64,000 bases of DNA from Salsipaludibacter sp963735045 (GTDB lineage: Bacteria > Actinomycetota > Nitriliruptoria > Nitriliruptorales > Nitriliruptoraceae): the NCBI GenBank assembly GCA_963735045.1, contig CAVTIZ010000003.1, forward strand, positions 992,001-1,056,000, read 5' to 3'. Below, in pieces: positions 41,880 to 50,848 of this stretch. Both the position numbers and the translations under genes were made by a program. The notes below the pieces were generated by a model that saw nothing but the letters and a program-made list of their open reading frames with translations, made no database searches and was not told the origin of the DNA. Numbering within the stretch: position 1 is the stretch's first letter; every line of letters begins with the position of its first letter.

Positions 41880-42801
41880 GCGCACCTCCGGCGGCGGCCT
41901 CGTCGTCCTCGGGCAGGTCGGTGGTCCCCTCACGCTCCCCGAGCAGGTAGATCGCCGCACCCAGCAGGCCGATGCCCACGACCCACGCGATCAGTCCTTC
42001 CGCCACCGGCCCGCCGCGACCGACCGACACGCCACCGGGCGAGTCGCGACGCGTGACGTCCCCGGTCCAGCGGACGATCGCGAGCAGGTCCTCCTGGGGG
42101 ATGGTCTCCTCGCCGAAGACCGGCATGACCCCCGGCCCGATCCGGATGGCCTCGGCGACCACCACCGGCTCGGTGCCCTTGAGGTTGGACGACACGTCGT
42201 CACGTCCGACCGCGATCCCCGCCGCCGTGGGGCCGTGGCAGGCCGCACAATTGCTGGTGAACAGTTCCTGGCCCACGGCCAGGCTGGCGTCCTGGTAGCC
42301 CTCGACGACGGGGATGTCGGGACCGAGGGTGATCGGGGCCTCGTCGAACTCCTGCCCCTCGAGCTCGGCGTCGGCTCGGCGTTCGTCCTGCCGGTCGATG
42401 GCGTCGAGGGTGAGGCGGGTCACGTAGGCCGCCAACGCGGCACGTTCGGTCCCGGTGTAGGGCGACTCCCGGCGGATCAGGGGGTCATAGGCGCTGACCG
42501 CGGGCATCCGGCCGGTGCGGACCATGAAGTCGACGCTGGCCGTCCCGACGCCGATGAGCGAGGGTCCCTGGGCGGGGGTGTCGTTGACCAGGCCCTGGCC
42601 CTGGGGCCCATGGCACAGCACGCACGCCTGACCGTAGATCTGTTCGCCCTGGGCGACCAGCTCCGGGTCGAGGTCGGGGCGCTCGACGTCCTGGGCACCG
42701 GCGCCGGCGGTCAGGGCGAGGTTGAAGCCGGCGGCCAAGGAGACGGCCACCAGCGCCAGCCCGACCCTCCGCATCCACGAGGAGGGGACGGTGGCGGCCA
42801 C
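41872..42801 (-). CDS. qcrC: Diheme cytochrome c subunit of the bc complex
   Basis: A 309-residue QcrC. A signal-type helix at 11-33, two heme c sites (Cys60-Cys63-His64 in CVLCH; Cys184-Cys187-His188 in CAACH) and a C-terminal membrane anchor near residues 268-288. The diheme form lets Actinobacteria pass electrons straight to the aa3 oxidase without a soluble cytochrome c. GTG start with GGAAGG upstream; the ATG nine codons on is an alternative. First gene of qcrCAB. Confidence 0.95.
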   Translation of the reverse strand: MAATVPSSWMRRVGLALVAVSLAAGFNLALTAGAGAQDVERPDLDPELVAQGEQIYGQACVLCHGPQGQGLVNDTPAQGPSLIGVGTASVDFMVRTGRMPAVSAYDPLIRRESPYTGTERAALAAYVTRLTLDAIDRQDERRADAELEGQEFDEAPITLGPDIPVVEGYQDASLAVGQELFTSNCAACHGPTAAGIAVGRDDVSSNLKGTEPVVVAEAIRIGPGVMPVFGEETIPQEDLLAIVRWTGDVTRRDSPGGVSVGRGGPVAEGLIAWVVGIGLLGAAIYLLGEREGTTDLPEDDEAAAGGAHA

Positions 42802-42901
42802 GGTGGGGGGTCCTTCCGGTCGTTCGGGATGACGTCCGGGGCGTCCGCCGGGGCGGCCGTACCGGTGCGTCGTGGGGGTCGCCGGTCCTCGTGCTCCATC
42901 A

Positions 42902-42907
42902 ACGATA
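42902..42907 (-). promoter_or_regulatory. -10 element for qcrCAB
   Basis: TATCGT on the minus strand, about 100 bases before the qcrC GTG, in the divergent gap with the MTH1187 gene. Confidence 0.4.
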
Positions 42908-42984
42908 TCGGGTCGCCCGGTGCCATCCGTCCCGGTCGGGCGACGCGGTCGGGCATGCTGGTGGCCACCGACCGGGAGCCTGCC

Positions 42985-43287
42985 ATGATCGTCGCCTTCT
43001 CCATCTCGCCCGGGGGTGTGGGCGACTCCGTCGGCGATCTCGTCGGTGCGTGCGTCGAGATCGTGCGGGCCTCAGGGCTGCCCAACGAGACCAACGCCAT
43101 GTTCACCAACGTCGAGGGTGACTTCGACGAGGTCATGGCCGTGATCCGCGACTGCATCGACCACGTGGCCGCCGTCGCCCCGCGGGTCGGTGTCGTGGTC
43201 AAGATCGACCATCGGCCGGACGTGACGGATGCGCTGGGGCACAAGAACGCCCGGATCGCCGGCTTCGGTGGGGCCACCACGGGCTGA
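42985..43287 (+). CDS. MTH1187 family thiamine-binding protein
   Basis: A 100-residue protein of the MTH1187/YkoF-like family (DUF77). MIVAFSISPGGVGDSVGDLV, GLPNETNAMFTNVEGDFDEV and VVVKIDHRPDV are the family blocks. Members bind thiamine or related compounds without known catalysis. GGGAG precedes the ATG. Stands alone and divergent from qcrCAB. Confidence 0.85.
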   Translation: MIVAFSISPGGVGDSVGDLVGACVEIVRASGLPNETNAMFTNVEGDFDEVMAVIRDCIDHVAAVAPRVGVVVKIDHRPDVTDALGHKNARIAGFGGATTG

Positions 43288-43327
43288 CGACTCGATTCCT
43301 CGGCCCGGCGGGGTGTGGCTGCTGGGG

Positions 43328-43352
43328 CCGACGTCGGGCCCTGGCCCGTCGG
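43328..43352. terminator. Hairpin after the MTH1187 gene
   Basis: CCGA-CGGGCC pairs with GGCCCG-TCGG with a 3-base bulge and 2-base loop, 41 bases past the stop. The rest of the 257-base gap up to rpf holds a TTGTCA hexamer at about 43455 and pyrimidine-rich sequence (43496-43531) but no recognised riboswitch. Confidence 0.4.
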
Positions 43353-43544
43353 GTCCGCCAGTGGGGCGCGGATCGCCCCTTCGGACAGTGGTCGGGCGCA
43401 CCCGGCCGATCGACCGGGCTGGGGGGCGACGCCAGGCGGTCCGACCCAAGACCCTTGTCATCACGCACGCAGGGGCGCGCGCGACCTCGAGTCCCCACCC
43501 TGCCTGCCCCCTCTCCCTTCTTCCCTTCCATCTGTGAGTGCCCC

Positions 43545-44333
43545 ATGCCCTGGAATCCATCCACCCTGACGCCAAGACGCCGACTGGCGCTGGCCGCGGT
43601 TCCTGCCGCCGGCCTGATCGCCGTCACCGCAGCGGTCGCCGGCGGGACGGACGCACCCGCTCCCGCCGAGCGTGGCACCGAGGAGGCCGTGGCCGCTGCG
43701 GGCCTGGAGGTCCGCGAGGCCCCCGCCCCGACGGTCGAGCCCACCCCGACCCCCGAGCCCGTCGCCGACCTGGTCGAGGACCGCGAGGTCCCGTCCCGCG
43801 TCGCCGATCGCCAGGTCTTCGTCGACAAGCTCGGCAACCCCGTCCCGGCGGTGGACCGTGCGCCGGCAGCCGGTGTCGCCGTGGAGCGTCCCGCGCCACC
43901 GCCCGCGGTGAGCGCCACGCCCAAGGCCGAGCCGGAGCCCGAGGTCGAGCCCGAACCGGAGCCCGAACCGGAGCCCGAGCCCGAACCGGAGCCCGAGCCG
44001 GAGCCCGAGCCCGAGCCGGAGCCCGAGCCGGAGCCGGAGCCGGAGCCCGAACCCGAGCCCGCCGATGACGCTGGCGACGACGTCGCGAGCGGGTCGGTCT
44101 GGGACGACCTCGCCCAGTGCGAGTCCGGGGGCGACTGGTCCATCAGCACCGGGACCTTCGAAGGTGGCCTGCAGTTCCACCCCGGCACCTGGGACGCCTA
44201 CAAGGACTCCGGTATGGCCGACGCCGCCTACAACGCCAGTCGCAGTGACCAGATCCGGGTCGCCGAGCGCGTGCTCGACGACGCCGGCTGGGGCGCGTGG
44301 CCGGCCTGCTCGTCCAAGCTCGGCCTGCGCTGA
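43545..44333 (+). CDS. Rpf-like transglycosylase with Glu-Pro repeat
   Basis: A 262-residue secreted or anchored protein. Residues 14-35 are the signal helix, 40-128 a Pro/Glu/Ala-rich stalk, 129-172 a Glu-Pro repeat, and 183-262 the resuscitation-promoting-factor domain: WDDLAQCESGGDWS with catalytic Glu, YEGGLQF-like FEGGLQFHPGTWDAY, and RVLDDAGWGAWPACSS. Rpf proteins cleave peptidoglycan and help dormant cells regrow. A 12-bp hairpin follows. Confidence 0.92.
   Translation: MPWNPSTLTPRRRLALAAVPAAGLIAVTAAVAGGTDAPAPAERGTEEAVAAAGLEVREAPAPTVEPTPTPEPVADLVEDREVPSRVADRQVFVDKLGNPVPAVDRAPAAGVAVERPAPPPAVSATPKAEPEPEVEPEPEPEPEPEPEPEPEPEPEPEPEPEPEPEPEPEPEPADDAGDDVASGSVWDDLAQCESGGDWSISTGTFEGGLQFHPGTWDAYKDSGMADAAYNASRSDQIRVAERVLDDAGWGAWPACSSKLGLR
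43929..44060 (+). repeat. 22-unit hexanucleotide repeat encoding Glu-Pro
   Basis: Twenty-two in-frame 6-base units GAGCCS or GAACCS encode (Glu-Pro), with one Glu-Val at the third unit. It forms a stiff, acidic spacer in the Rpf protein. Such units may change copy number by slippage. Confidence 0.9.
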
Positions 44334-44364
44334 CCGATCGGCGCACCACCACGCATCGCCGACC

Positions 44365-44393
44365 ACGGGGCGGTCCTTCAGGGACCGCCCCGT
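44365..44393 (+). terminator. Terminator hairpin after rpf
   Basis: ACGGGGCGGTCC pairs perfectly (12 bp) with GGACCGCCCCGT over a 5-base loop, 31 bases after the rpf stop; followed by CGTCGTCGTG rather than a U-tract. Confidence 0.7.
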
Positions 44394-44409
44394 CGTCGTG
44401 TCCACTGCG

Positions 44410-44415
44410 TATGCT
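44410..44415 (+). promoter_or_regulatory. -10 element for the acyl-CoA dehydrogenase
   Basis: TATGCT, 27 bases before the ATG at 44443. Confidence 0.45.
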
Positions 44416-44442
44416 CGGCCGCGTCGTCGACCGGGGACCAGC

Positions 44443-45651
44443 ATGGACTTCGCACTCTCCGATCGGGTCCGGGAGCTCCAGGCCGAACTGCTCGACTTCA
44501 TGGACTCGTGGGTCTACCCCAACGAGACGCGGTTGGCCGACGAGGTCGCCGCCTCGGGGGACCGCCACCACCACCCCGGTCTGTTCGACGACATCAAGGC
44601 CGAGGCCCGGAGACGTGGACTCTGGAACCTGTTCCTGCCCGACGACGTGCACGGCGCGGGGTTGACCAACGTCGAGTACGCGACGTTGTGCGAGATCCTG
44701 GGACGCTCCCCCCTGGTCGCGCCGGAGGCCACCAACTGCAGCGCCCCGGACACCGGCAACATGGAGGTCCTGCACCTGTTCGGCACGCCCGAGCAGCAGT
44801 CGGAGTGGCTGGAACCACTGCTGGCCGGCGAGATCCGGTCGTCGTTCTTCATGACCGAGCCGGACGTCGCGTCGTCGGACGCCCGCAACATCCGGTCCAC
44901 GATCGCGCGTGACGACGACCACTACGTGGTCGACGGGCGCAAGTGGTGGTCGACCGGGGCAGCGTCCCCGCGGGCTCGGGTGGGCATCTTCATGGGCGTG
45001 ACCGACCCGGACGCCGACCCCCACCGCCAACAGTCGATGATCCTGGTCCCGTTCGACACCCCCGGGGTGGAGGTGGTCCGCGAGCTCCCGGTCCTGGGTC
45101 GCTACGACGGCCACGGCGGCCATCCCGAGATGCGCTTCACCGATGTCCGCGTCCCGGTCGCCAACCTCATCGGCAACGAGGGCGACGGCTTCCGGATCGC
45201 ACAGGAACGACTCGGACCCGGCCGGATCCACCATTGCATGCGTGCCATCGGGATGGCCGAACGGGCCCTGGAACTGCTGATCGACCGCGCCGTGGACCGA
45301 GTGGCGTTCGGCCGGCGCCTGGCCGACCAGGGCAAGGTCCAGCACTGGATCGCGCAGTCGCGGGTGCGGATCGAGGCGGCTCGTGCGCTCACCCTCAAGA
45401 CCGCCTGGCTGATGGACACCGTGGGGAACAAGGGTGCCCGCACGGAGATCTCGGCGATCAAGCTGGTGGCCCCGCATGCGGCCGAGTACGTCATCGACAA
45501 GGCGATCCAGGTCCACGGTGGCGCCGGGGTGTCCGACGACACCCCGCTGGCGACCTGGCACGCCCACATCCGGACGATGCGTCTGTTCGACGGTCCCGAC
45601 GAGGTCCACGAGATGTCGCTCGCCCGCCGCGAGATCCGGGCCCGCGAATGA
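44443..45651 (+). CDS. Acyl-CoA dehydrogenase
   Basis: A 402-residue flavoprotein of the acyl-CoA dehydrogenase family. FFMTEPDVASSDA is the FAD/substrate loop, KWWSTGA the second block, and VHGGAGVSDDTPLA with RLFDGPDEVH the C-terminal signatures. ARVAFGRRL-type sequence (DRVAFGRRLADQG) is also present. The ACAD11-like N-terminus (VYPNE) suggests medium/long or branched acyl substrates. Ends in ATGA overlap with the next gene. Confidence 0.92.
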   Translation: MDFALSDRVRELQAELLDFMDSWVYPNETRLADEVAASGDRHHHPGLFDDIKAEARRRGLWNLFLPDDVHGAGLTNVEYATLCEILGRSPLVAPEATNCSAPDTGNMEVLHLFGTPEQQSEWLEPLLAGEIRSSFFMTEPDVASSDARNIRSTIARDDDHYVVDGRKWWSTGAASPRARVGIFMGVTDPDADPHRQQSMILVPFDTPGVEVVRELPVLGRYDGHGGHPEMRFTDVRVPVANLIGNEGDGFRIAQERLGPGRIHHCMRAIGMAERALELLIDRAVDRVAFGRRLADQGKVQHWIAQSRVRIEAARALTLKTAWLMDTVGNKGARTEISAIKLVAPHAAEYVIDKAIQVHGGAGVSDDTPLATWHAHIRTMRLFDGPDEVHEMSLARREIRARE

Positions 45652-46217
45652 GGCACGTCCGGACCGACACGCTGGTCCCGTCCCTGGAACGCAAGGGCTT
45701 CACCATGGCCGACCGTGGTGGGGCGACGAGGCGGCTGGTGCGTCGCACCGACGACCGCCACGACCACGTGGAGCTCCGGCTCGGGTCGGCGAGCCTGCTG
45801 ACGCGCCTGGCGCGCCGCCCCCGCGTGGTCCACGAGGTGGTGGCCGGCGTGGTGTGGCCGATCGGGGAGATGGCCTTCTCACGGTCGGTGCCCGAGCGCC
45901 CGCTGTTGCCCCAGCAGGCCCACGCCGTCACCTCGTTCGAGTCGCTGGTCCAGGCCGACCCGGCCGACCCGGCGGCGCTGGCGGCAGCCCTCGACGACTG
46001 GTGTCGCCGCCTGGAGGACCCCGCCCAGGCCCTCGAGGTGGGTGCGATCACCGACGCCGTGCGTCGACTGGAGTTCGCGGTCATCGCCAGTCGCGGCGAC
46101 CTCGGACGCCGGGCCGCCGAGCACGCACGTGCCGACGCCCGCGACCTGCCGGCCGCTCCCCGGCGTCAGGCCATGAAGCGGATCGACCTGGCCGAGCAGC
46201 GACTCCCGGCCGAGTGA
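45648..46217 (+). CDS. Hypothetical protein coupled to the acyl-CoA dehydrogenase
   Basis: Up to 189 residues, no family recognised, no membrane segment. The central block (SLLTRLARRPRVVHEVVAGVV) and C-terminal helices (DWCRRLEDPAQALE; ITDAVRRLEFAVIASRGDLG) are the clearest features. The ATG at 45648 overlaps the previous stop; a second ATG at 45705 is an alternative. Third-position GC supports it as coding. Confidence 0.55.
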   Translation: MRHVRTDTLVPSLERKGFTMADRGGATRRLVRRTDDRHDHVELRLGSASLLTRLARRPRVVHEVVAGVVWPIGEMAFSRSVPERPLLPQQAHAVTSFESLVQADPADPAALAAALDDWCRRLEDPAQALEVGAITDAVRRLEFAVIASRGDLGRRAAEHARADARDLPAAPRRQAMKRIDLAEQRLPAE

Positions 46218-46237
46218 CGGCCCGGGATCCGGGCCGT
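46217..46237. terminator. Bidirectional hairpin between converging genes
   Basis: ACGGCCCGG and CCGGGCCGT pair perfectly over a 3-base loop; the first base is the last base of the upstream stop codon. Confidence 0.55.
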
Positions 46238-46247
46238 CGTGGGTCGG

Positions 46248-47210
46248 TCACCGCAGCCACGGGACCGAGCGGTCCAGCAGGCCGCGCTCCTTGAGCTCGG
46301 CGCGCAACGGGATCGCGTCGTTGATCCCGCCCTCTTCGTGGATGCCCCAGTAGTCGGGCAGGTTCGGACCGGCCCCGAGCAGCTGTCGCTGGACGTCGGT
46401 GAGCTCGTCCCAGAAGGGTTCGGCGAGTTCCAGCGGCATCGGGTCCAGCGGGCGGATCCAGCGGTAGGTGTAGCCCAGGAACAGGATCTTGCGGGTGATG
46501 TCGGAGAAGTTGCGTGACCGCGAGTGCCACATCCGGCGGTCGAACACCAGCGCGTCCCCCGGGTTGCCCGTGACCTGGATCGTGCCCTCGGGGTGCTCGA
46601 AGTCCTCGGGATCGTCCGGGCGAGGAAGGGAGTTGTCGAGGTGGCTGCCGGGGATGATCAGGGTCGACCCGCGGTCGGGCTCGGACAGGTCCGAGAACAG
46701 CAGGGCGGTCTTGATGGAGAACTGGGGCCGACTGACGTCGTAGCCGTAGTACTCGCCCATGTACTCCGCATCGGAGTTCTGGCGCCAACCGTCCTGGTGC
46801 CAGCCCCAGCGCTCGGGGTCGCCGGACTCGTCCAGCGGCGGGTTGACGTCGAGGTGGTTGTGGTGGCTGTAGACGTTCCAACCCAGCAGACCCCAGATCC
46901 AGCGAAAGGCGCGGTTGTCGTCGAGCAGGCGGACGAATTCGGGATGGCGGACCACGCCCCCCTGCAGGTGCAGCCAGTCGCCCTTCCACAGGTCCCCGGC
47001 GGCGGCCGCCTCGGCGTAGAACTCGTCGATGATGGCCTCGACCCGGAGGCGACGATCCTCGTCGATGGCGTTGCGCACCACGACGTAGCCCTCCTCGTGG
47101 AACTGGCGTCGCTCGTCGTCGGTCAGCGGCGTCCAGCGGTCCGCGTCGGTGTCCGACACCGACAACGGCCGGTCCGGGGGTGCGGCGGGTGGCGTGGTGG
47201 CGATGCTCAT
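46248..47210 (-). CDS. Phytanoyl-CoA dioxygenase family protein
   Basis: A 320-residue Fe(II)/2-oxoglutarate oxygenase of the PhyH/EctD family. His138 and Asp140 (GWHQDGW) with His229 (RMWHSRSRN) form the iron triad; the Arg shortly after is suited to bind 2-oxoglutarate. The substrate could be a fatty acyl-CoA or a small osmolyte and cannot be told. The nearby acyl-CoA dehydrogenase is on the other strand. Its 139-base leader carries an inverted repeat. Confidence 0.88.
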   Translation of the reverse strand: MSIATTPPAAPPDRPLSVSDTDADRWTPLTDDERRQFHEEGYVVVRNAIDEDRRLRVEAIIDEFYAEAAAAGDLWKGDWLHLQGGVVRHPEFVRLLDDNRAFRWIWGLLGWNVYSHHNHLDVNPPLDESGDPERWGWHQDGWRQNSDAEYMGEYYGYDVSRPQFSIKTALLFSDLSEPDRGSTLIIPGSHLDNSLPRPDDPEDFEHPEGTIQVTGNPGDALVFDRRMWHSRSRNFSDITRKILFLGYTYRWIRPLDPMPLELAEPFWDELTDVQRQLLGAGPNLPDYWGIHEEGGINDAIPLRAELKERGLLDRSVPWLR

Positions 47211-47251
47211 GCGGTCCTCGGCAGGTCGGGACGGGATCCGGGTCGGGTGGC

Positions 47252-47278
47252 GGTGGTCACCGATGGGTGGTGACCACC
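47252..47278. repeat. 9-bp inverted repeat in the leader of the PhyH-type gene
   Basis: GGTGGTCAC (47252-47260) and GTGACCACC (47270-47278) are perfect reverse complements over a 9-base loop. It lies between the likely -10 (47350-47355, minus) and the start at 47210, so it could be an operator or a leader hairpin. Confidence 0.5.
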
Positions 47279-47349
47279 ACCGTGAGGGGCATCGGGGCGG
47301 GCCCGGGCGCGGGAGTCCGGTCAGGCCCCGATCCCGCGTGTCGCCCCAC

Positions 47350-47355
47350 AGGATA
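47350..47355 (-). promoter_or_regulatory. -10 element for the PhyH-type gene
   Basis: TATCCT on the minus strand, about 140 bases before the ATG at 47210. Confidence 0.35.
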
Positions 47356-47415
47356 GGTGCGCACGGGCGCTGACCCACGGAACTCCCACGCCCGTCCGTC
47401 GGTGGCCGAGCACGG

Positions 47416-49254
<1,839 letters not shown>

Positions 49255-49403
49255 GGGAGGTCCTGGCGGGCTGGCGGGCGCGTGGCGAGTCCACGCGGAG
49301 GGAACGGTCCCGGGCGGGTCAGCGCCTCGGTCCGGGGGACGCGAGCGCGGGAGCGGGACGGTGGCGCACGGCGTCGAACGGGGTTCGCGCATGCACACAC
49401 ACG

Positions 49404-49430
49404 ACGGCCCCGTCACGCGGACGAGGCCGT
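49404..49430. terminator. Imperfect hairpin between the lipoprotein gene and typA
   Basis: ACGGCC/GGCCGT with an inner CGTC/GACG extension across one mismatch. It follows the minus-strand lipoprotein gene by 62 bases. Nothing else is seen in 49255-49491. Confidence 0.45.
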
Positions 49431-49491
49431 GGGCACAGCGTATCGACCCGGCCCGGTGGCCCGGTCGACGCGGTGGTCCGTTGCGTGTGCC

Positions 49492-50025
49492 TCAGCCGGC
49501 GGCGGCGACGTTGTAGCTGACCACCGTGCCGTCGGGGGAGCCACTGACCACGATGTTGCCCGCCCACTCCTCGTCCTCGAACTGCACGGTCCGGGTGAGG
49601 TCGTCGCCGTTGGCCATCTCGCCGGTGCCGGTCAGCTCGTAGCCGCTGTCGGCCAGGCCGGACTCGATCAGGTCGGCCACCGCGACAACGTCCTGGGGGG
49701 ACTCCAGGGTCACGTTGTAGCCGGTGCCGGAATCGTCGTCGAAGGACATCGCGACCATGACGTCCCCGTCGGGCAGTGGCACGTCGTCGGGGAAGCCGTC
49801 CGGGACCTCGGCGTCGTCGCCGATCTGGAACGAGCCCTCCGAGCTCTCGACCGACACGCCACCTCCGTCGTCGAGGTCGACCTCGACGTCGCCGATGCTG
49901 GCCTGCTCCAGGCCCTCCTCGATGGCGCGCTCGGCGACCGCGTCCCCGACGCTGCCACACCCGGCCAGCGCGACGGCGGTGGCGAGGGTGGCGGCGATGA
50001 GCAGTGTGCGACGGCTGGTGGCCAT
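49492..50025 (-). CDS. Secreted lipoprotein of unknown function
   Basis: A 177-residue lipoprotein. The signal ends in a lipobox with ALAGC (Cys23). The mature part is very acidic (DVEVDLDDGGGVSVESSEGS) and contains VPDGFPDDVPLPDGDVMVAMSF, a block seen in small actinobacterial surface lipoproteins, then two strands-rich repeats (ESPQDVVAVADLIESGLADSG). No enzyme motif. Confidence 0.75.
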   Translation of the reverse strand: MATSRRTLLIAATLATAVALAGCGSVGDAVAERAIEEGLEQASIGDVEVDLDDGGGVSVESSEGSFQIGDDAEVPDGFPDDVPLPDGDVMVAMSFDDDSGTGYNVTLESPQDVVAVADLIESGLADSGYELTGTGEMANGDDLTRTVQFEDEEWAGNIVVSGSPDGTVVSYNVAAAG

Positions 50026-50129
50026 GGTGTTCCCCTGGGTCGGCGTGGGTCGGCCCGGATCCCGTTCCGGGCCGACATCGGGAGGCCGGCGACCGGCCCC
50101 TGATACCCCGCAGCCGGCTCCCCCGGCGA

Positions 50130-50135
50130 ATCCTA
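50130..50135 (-). promoter_or_regulatory. -10 element for the lipoprotein gene
   Basis: TAGGAT on the minus strand, 104 bases before the ATG at 50025. Confidence 0.35.
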
Positions 50136-50172
50136 GGGACCCACCGCCGTCGGGTCGAGGGTCGCGTCGGAA

Positions 50173-50178
50173 TACGCT
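50173..50178 (+). promoter_or_regulatory. -10 element for the PH-like gene
   Basis: TACGCT, 28 bases before the GTG at 50207; GGGAG lies between. Confidence 0.45.
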
Positions 50179-50206
50179 CCCCGGCACCGCCCTCCGGGAG
50201 TTCGAC

Positions 50207-50596
50207 GTGGCCACCTTCGACTTCGCCTTCGATCCGACCTGGGCATTGCCCCTCCGTCTGACGACCGGGGCGACGCCGGCCAACTCGTCGGTGGTGATCG
50301 ACGACGAACGGTTGGAGGCACGATTCGGCTGGCTGCACGTGGTCACCGCGGTGTCCAACATCCGCGACGTCACCACCACCCGCGACTACCGCTGGTACCG
50401 GGCGCTGGGGGCCCGGATGTCGTTGGCGGACCGGGGTGCCACCTACGGGTCCAACGCCGAGGGCGGGGTGTGCGTGTGCTTCCACGAACCGGTCAGGGCG
50501 CTCCCGGTCGCGTCCAGTCCGGGCCTGACCCTGACGGTGGCCGACCTCGACGGGTTCGCCGAGGCCGTGCGGGACGCCGCGGGACTGACGACCTGA
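50207..50596 (+). CDS. Conserved hypothetical protein, possibly PH-like
   Basis: A 129-residue protein rich in beta strands. SSVVIDDERLEARFGWLHVVTAVSNI and the end helix VADLDGFAEAVRDA look like a bacterial PH-like domain; related actinobacterial proteins are uncharacterised. Start is GTG, preceded by GGGAG. It ends 32 bases before tRNA-Ile2. Confidence 0.6.
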   Translation: MATFDFAFDPTWALPLRLTTGATPANSSVVIDDERLEARFGWLHVVTAVSNIRDVTTTRDYRWYRALGARMSLADRGATYGSNAEGGVCVCFHEPVRALPVASSPGLTLTVADLDGFAEAVRDAAGLTT

Positions 50597-50613
50597 CCGG
50601 GTGGTGCGGGCGT

Positions 50614-50619
50614 TAGCCT
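50614..50619 (+). promoter_or_regulatory. -10 element for tRNA-Ile2
   Basis: TAGCCT ends 9 bases before the tRNA 5' base, exactly where a -10 belongs; CCTGAC (50592-50597) is a weak -35 at 16 bases. This site anchors the TAnnnT assignments elsewhere in the window. Confidence 0.6.
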
Positions 50620-50628
50620 CGCCCCGCC

Positions 50629-50702
50629 GGGCCCGTAGCTCAGCTGGTCAGAGCACGCGACTCATAATCGCTTGGTCGTGGGTTCAAGTCCCACCGGGCC
50701 CA
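50629..50702 (+). tRNA. tRNA-Ile2 (CAT, lysidine type)
   Basis: Acceptor GGGCCCG/CGGGCCC, D-arm TAGCTCAGCTGGTCAGAGCA, anticodon arm GCGACTCATAATCGC with anticodon CAT, T-arm GTGGGTTCAAGTCCCAC. The anticodon stem and CTTGGTCG variable region match bacterial tRNA-Ile2 (ileX) and not elongator tRNA-Met, so C34 should be changed to lysidine by TilS. CCA is not fully encoded (ACCG follows). Confidence 0.88.
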
Positions 50703-50792
50703 CCGTCCATGTCGGGCGCGGCCGCCGACCGAGCCGGCCCGGACGCAATCTCGACGAAACGTGGGCGACACGGGAGCGTCGTGGCGGCTCCG

Positions 50793-50798
50793 TAGCGT
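50793..50798 (+). promoter_or_regulatory. -10 element for the amidase
   Basis: TAGCGT, 50 bases before the ATG at 50849. Confidence 0.4.
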
Positions 50799-50848
50799 CG
50801 GCGGTCCGCGGTCGTCCAGCCGCGGTCCGTCCGACGACAGGCCCCCCC

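Noticed and set aside
39146..42801. Qcr genes as part of a larger respiratory cluster with cytochrome oxidase
   Set aside because: No ctaC-F or other oxidase gene is present on either side in this window.
43288..43544. Possible c-di-AMP (ydaO) riboswitch before the rpf gene
   Set aside because: Such elements precede some rpf genes, but the conserved GGGGTGAA-like core and paired junction were not found; only short hairpins are seen.
43929..44060. Repeat array as CRISPR-like
   Set aside because: Units are 6 bases, in frame, with no spacers; it is a coding Glu-Pro repeat.
50629..50702. Elongator tRNA-Met
   Set aside because: Stem and variable-loop sequence match tRNA-Ile2 more closely.
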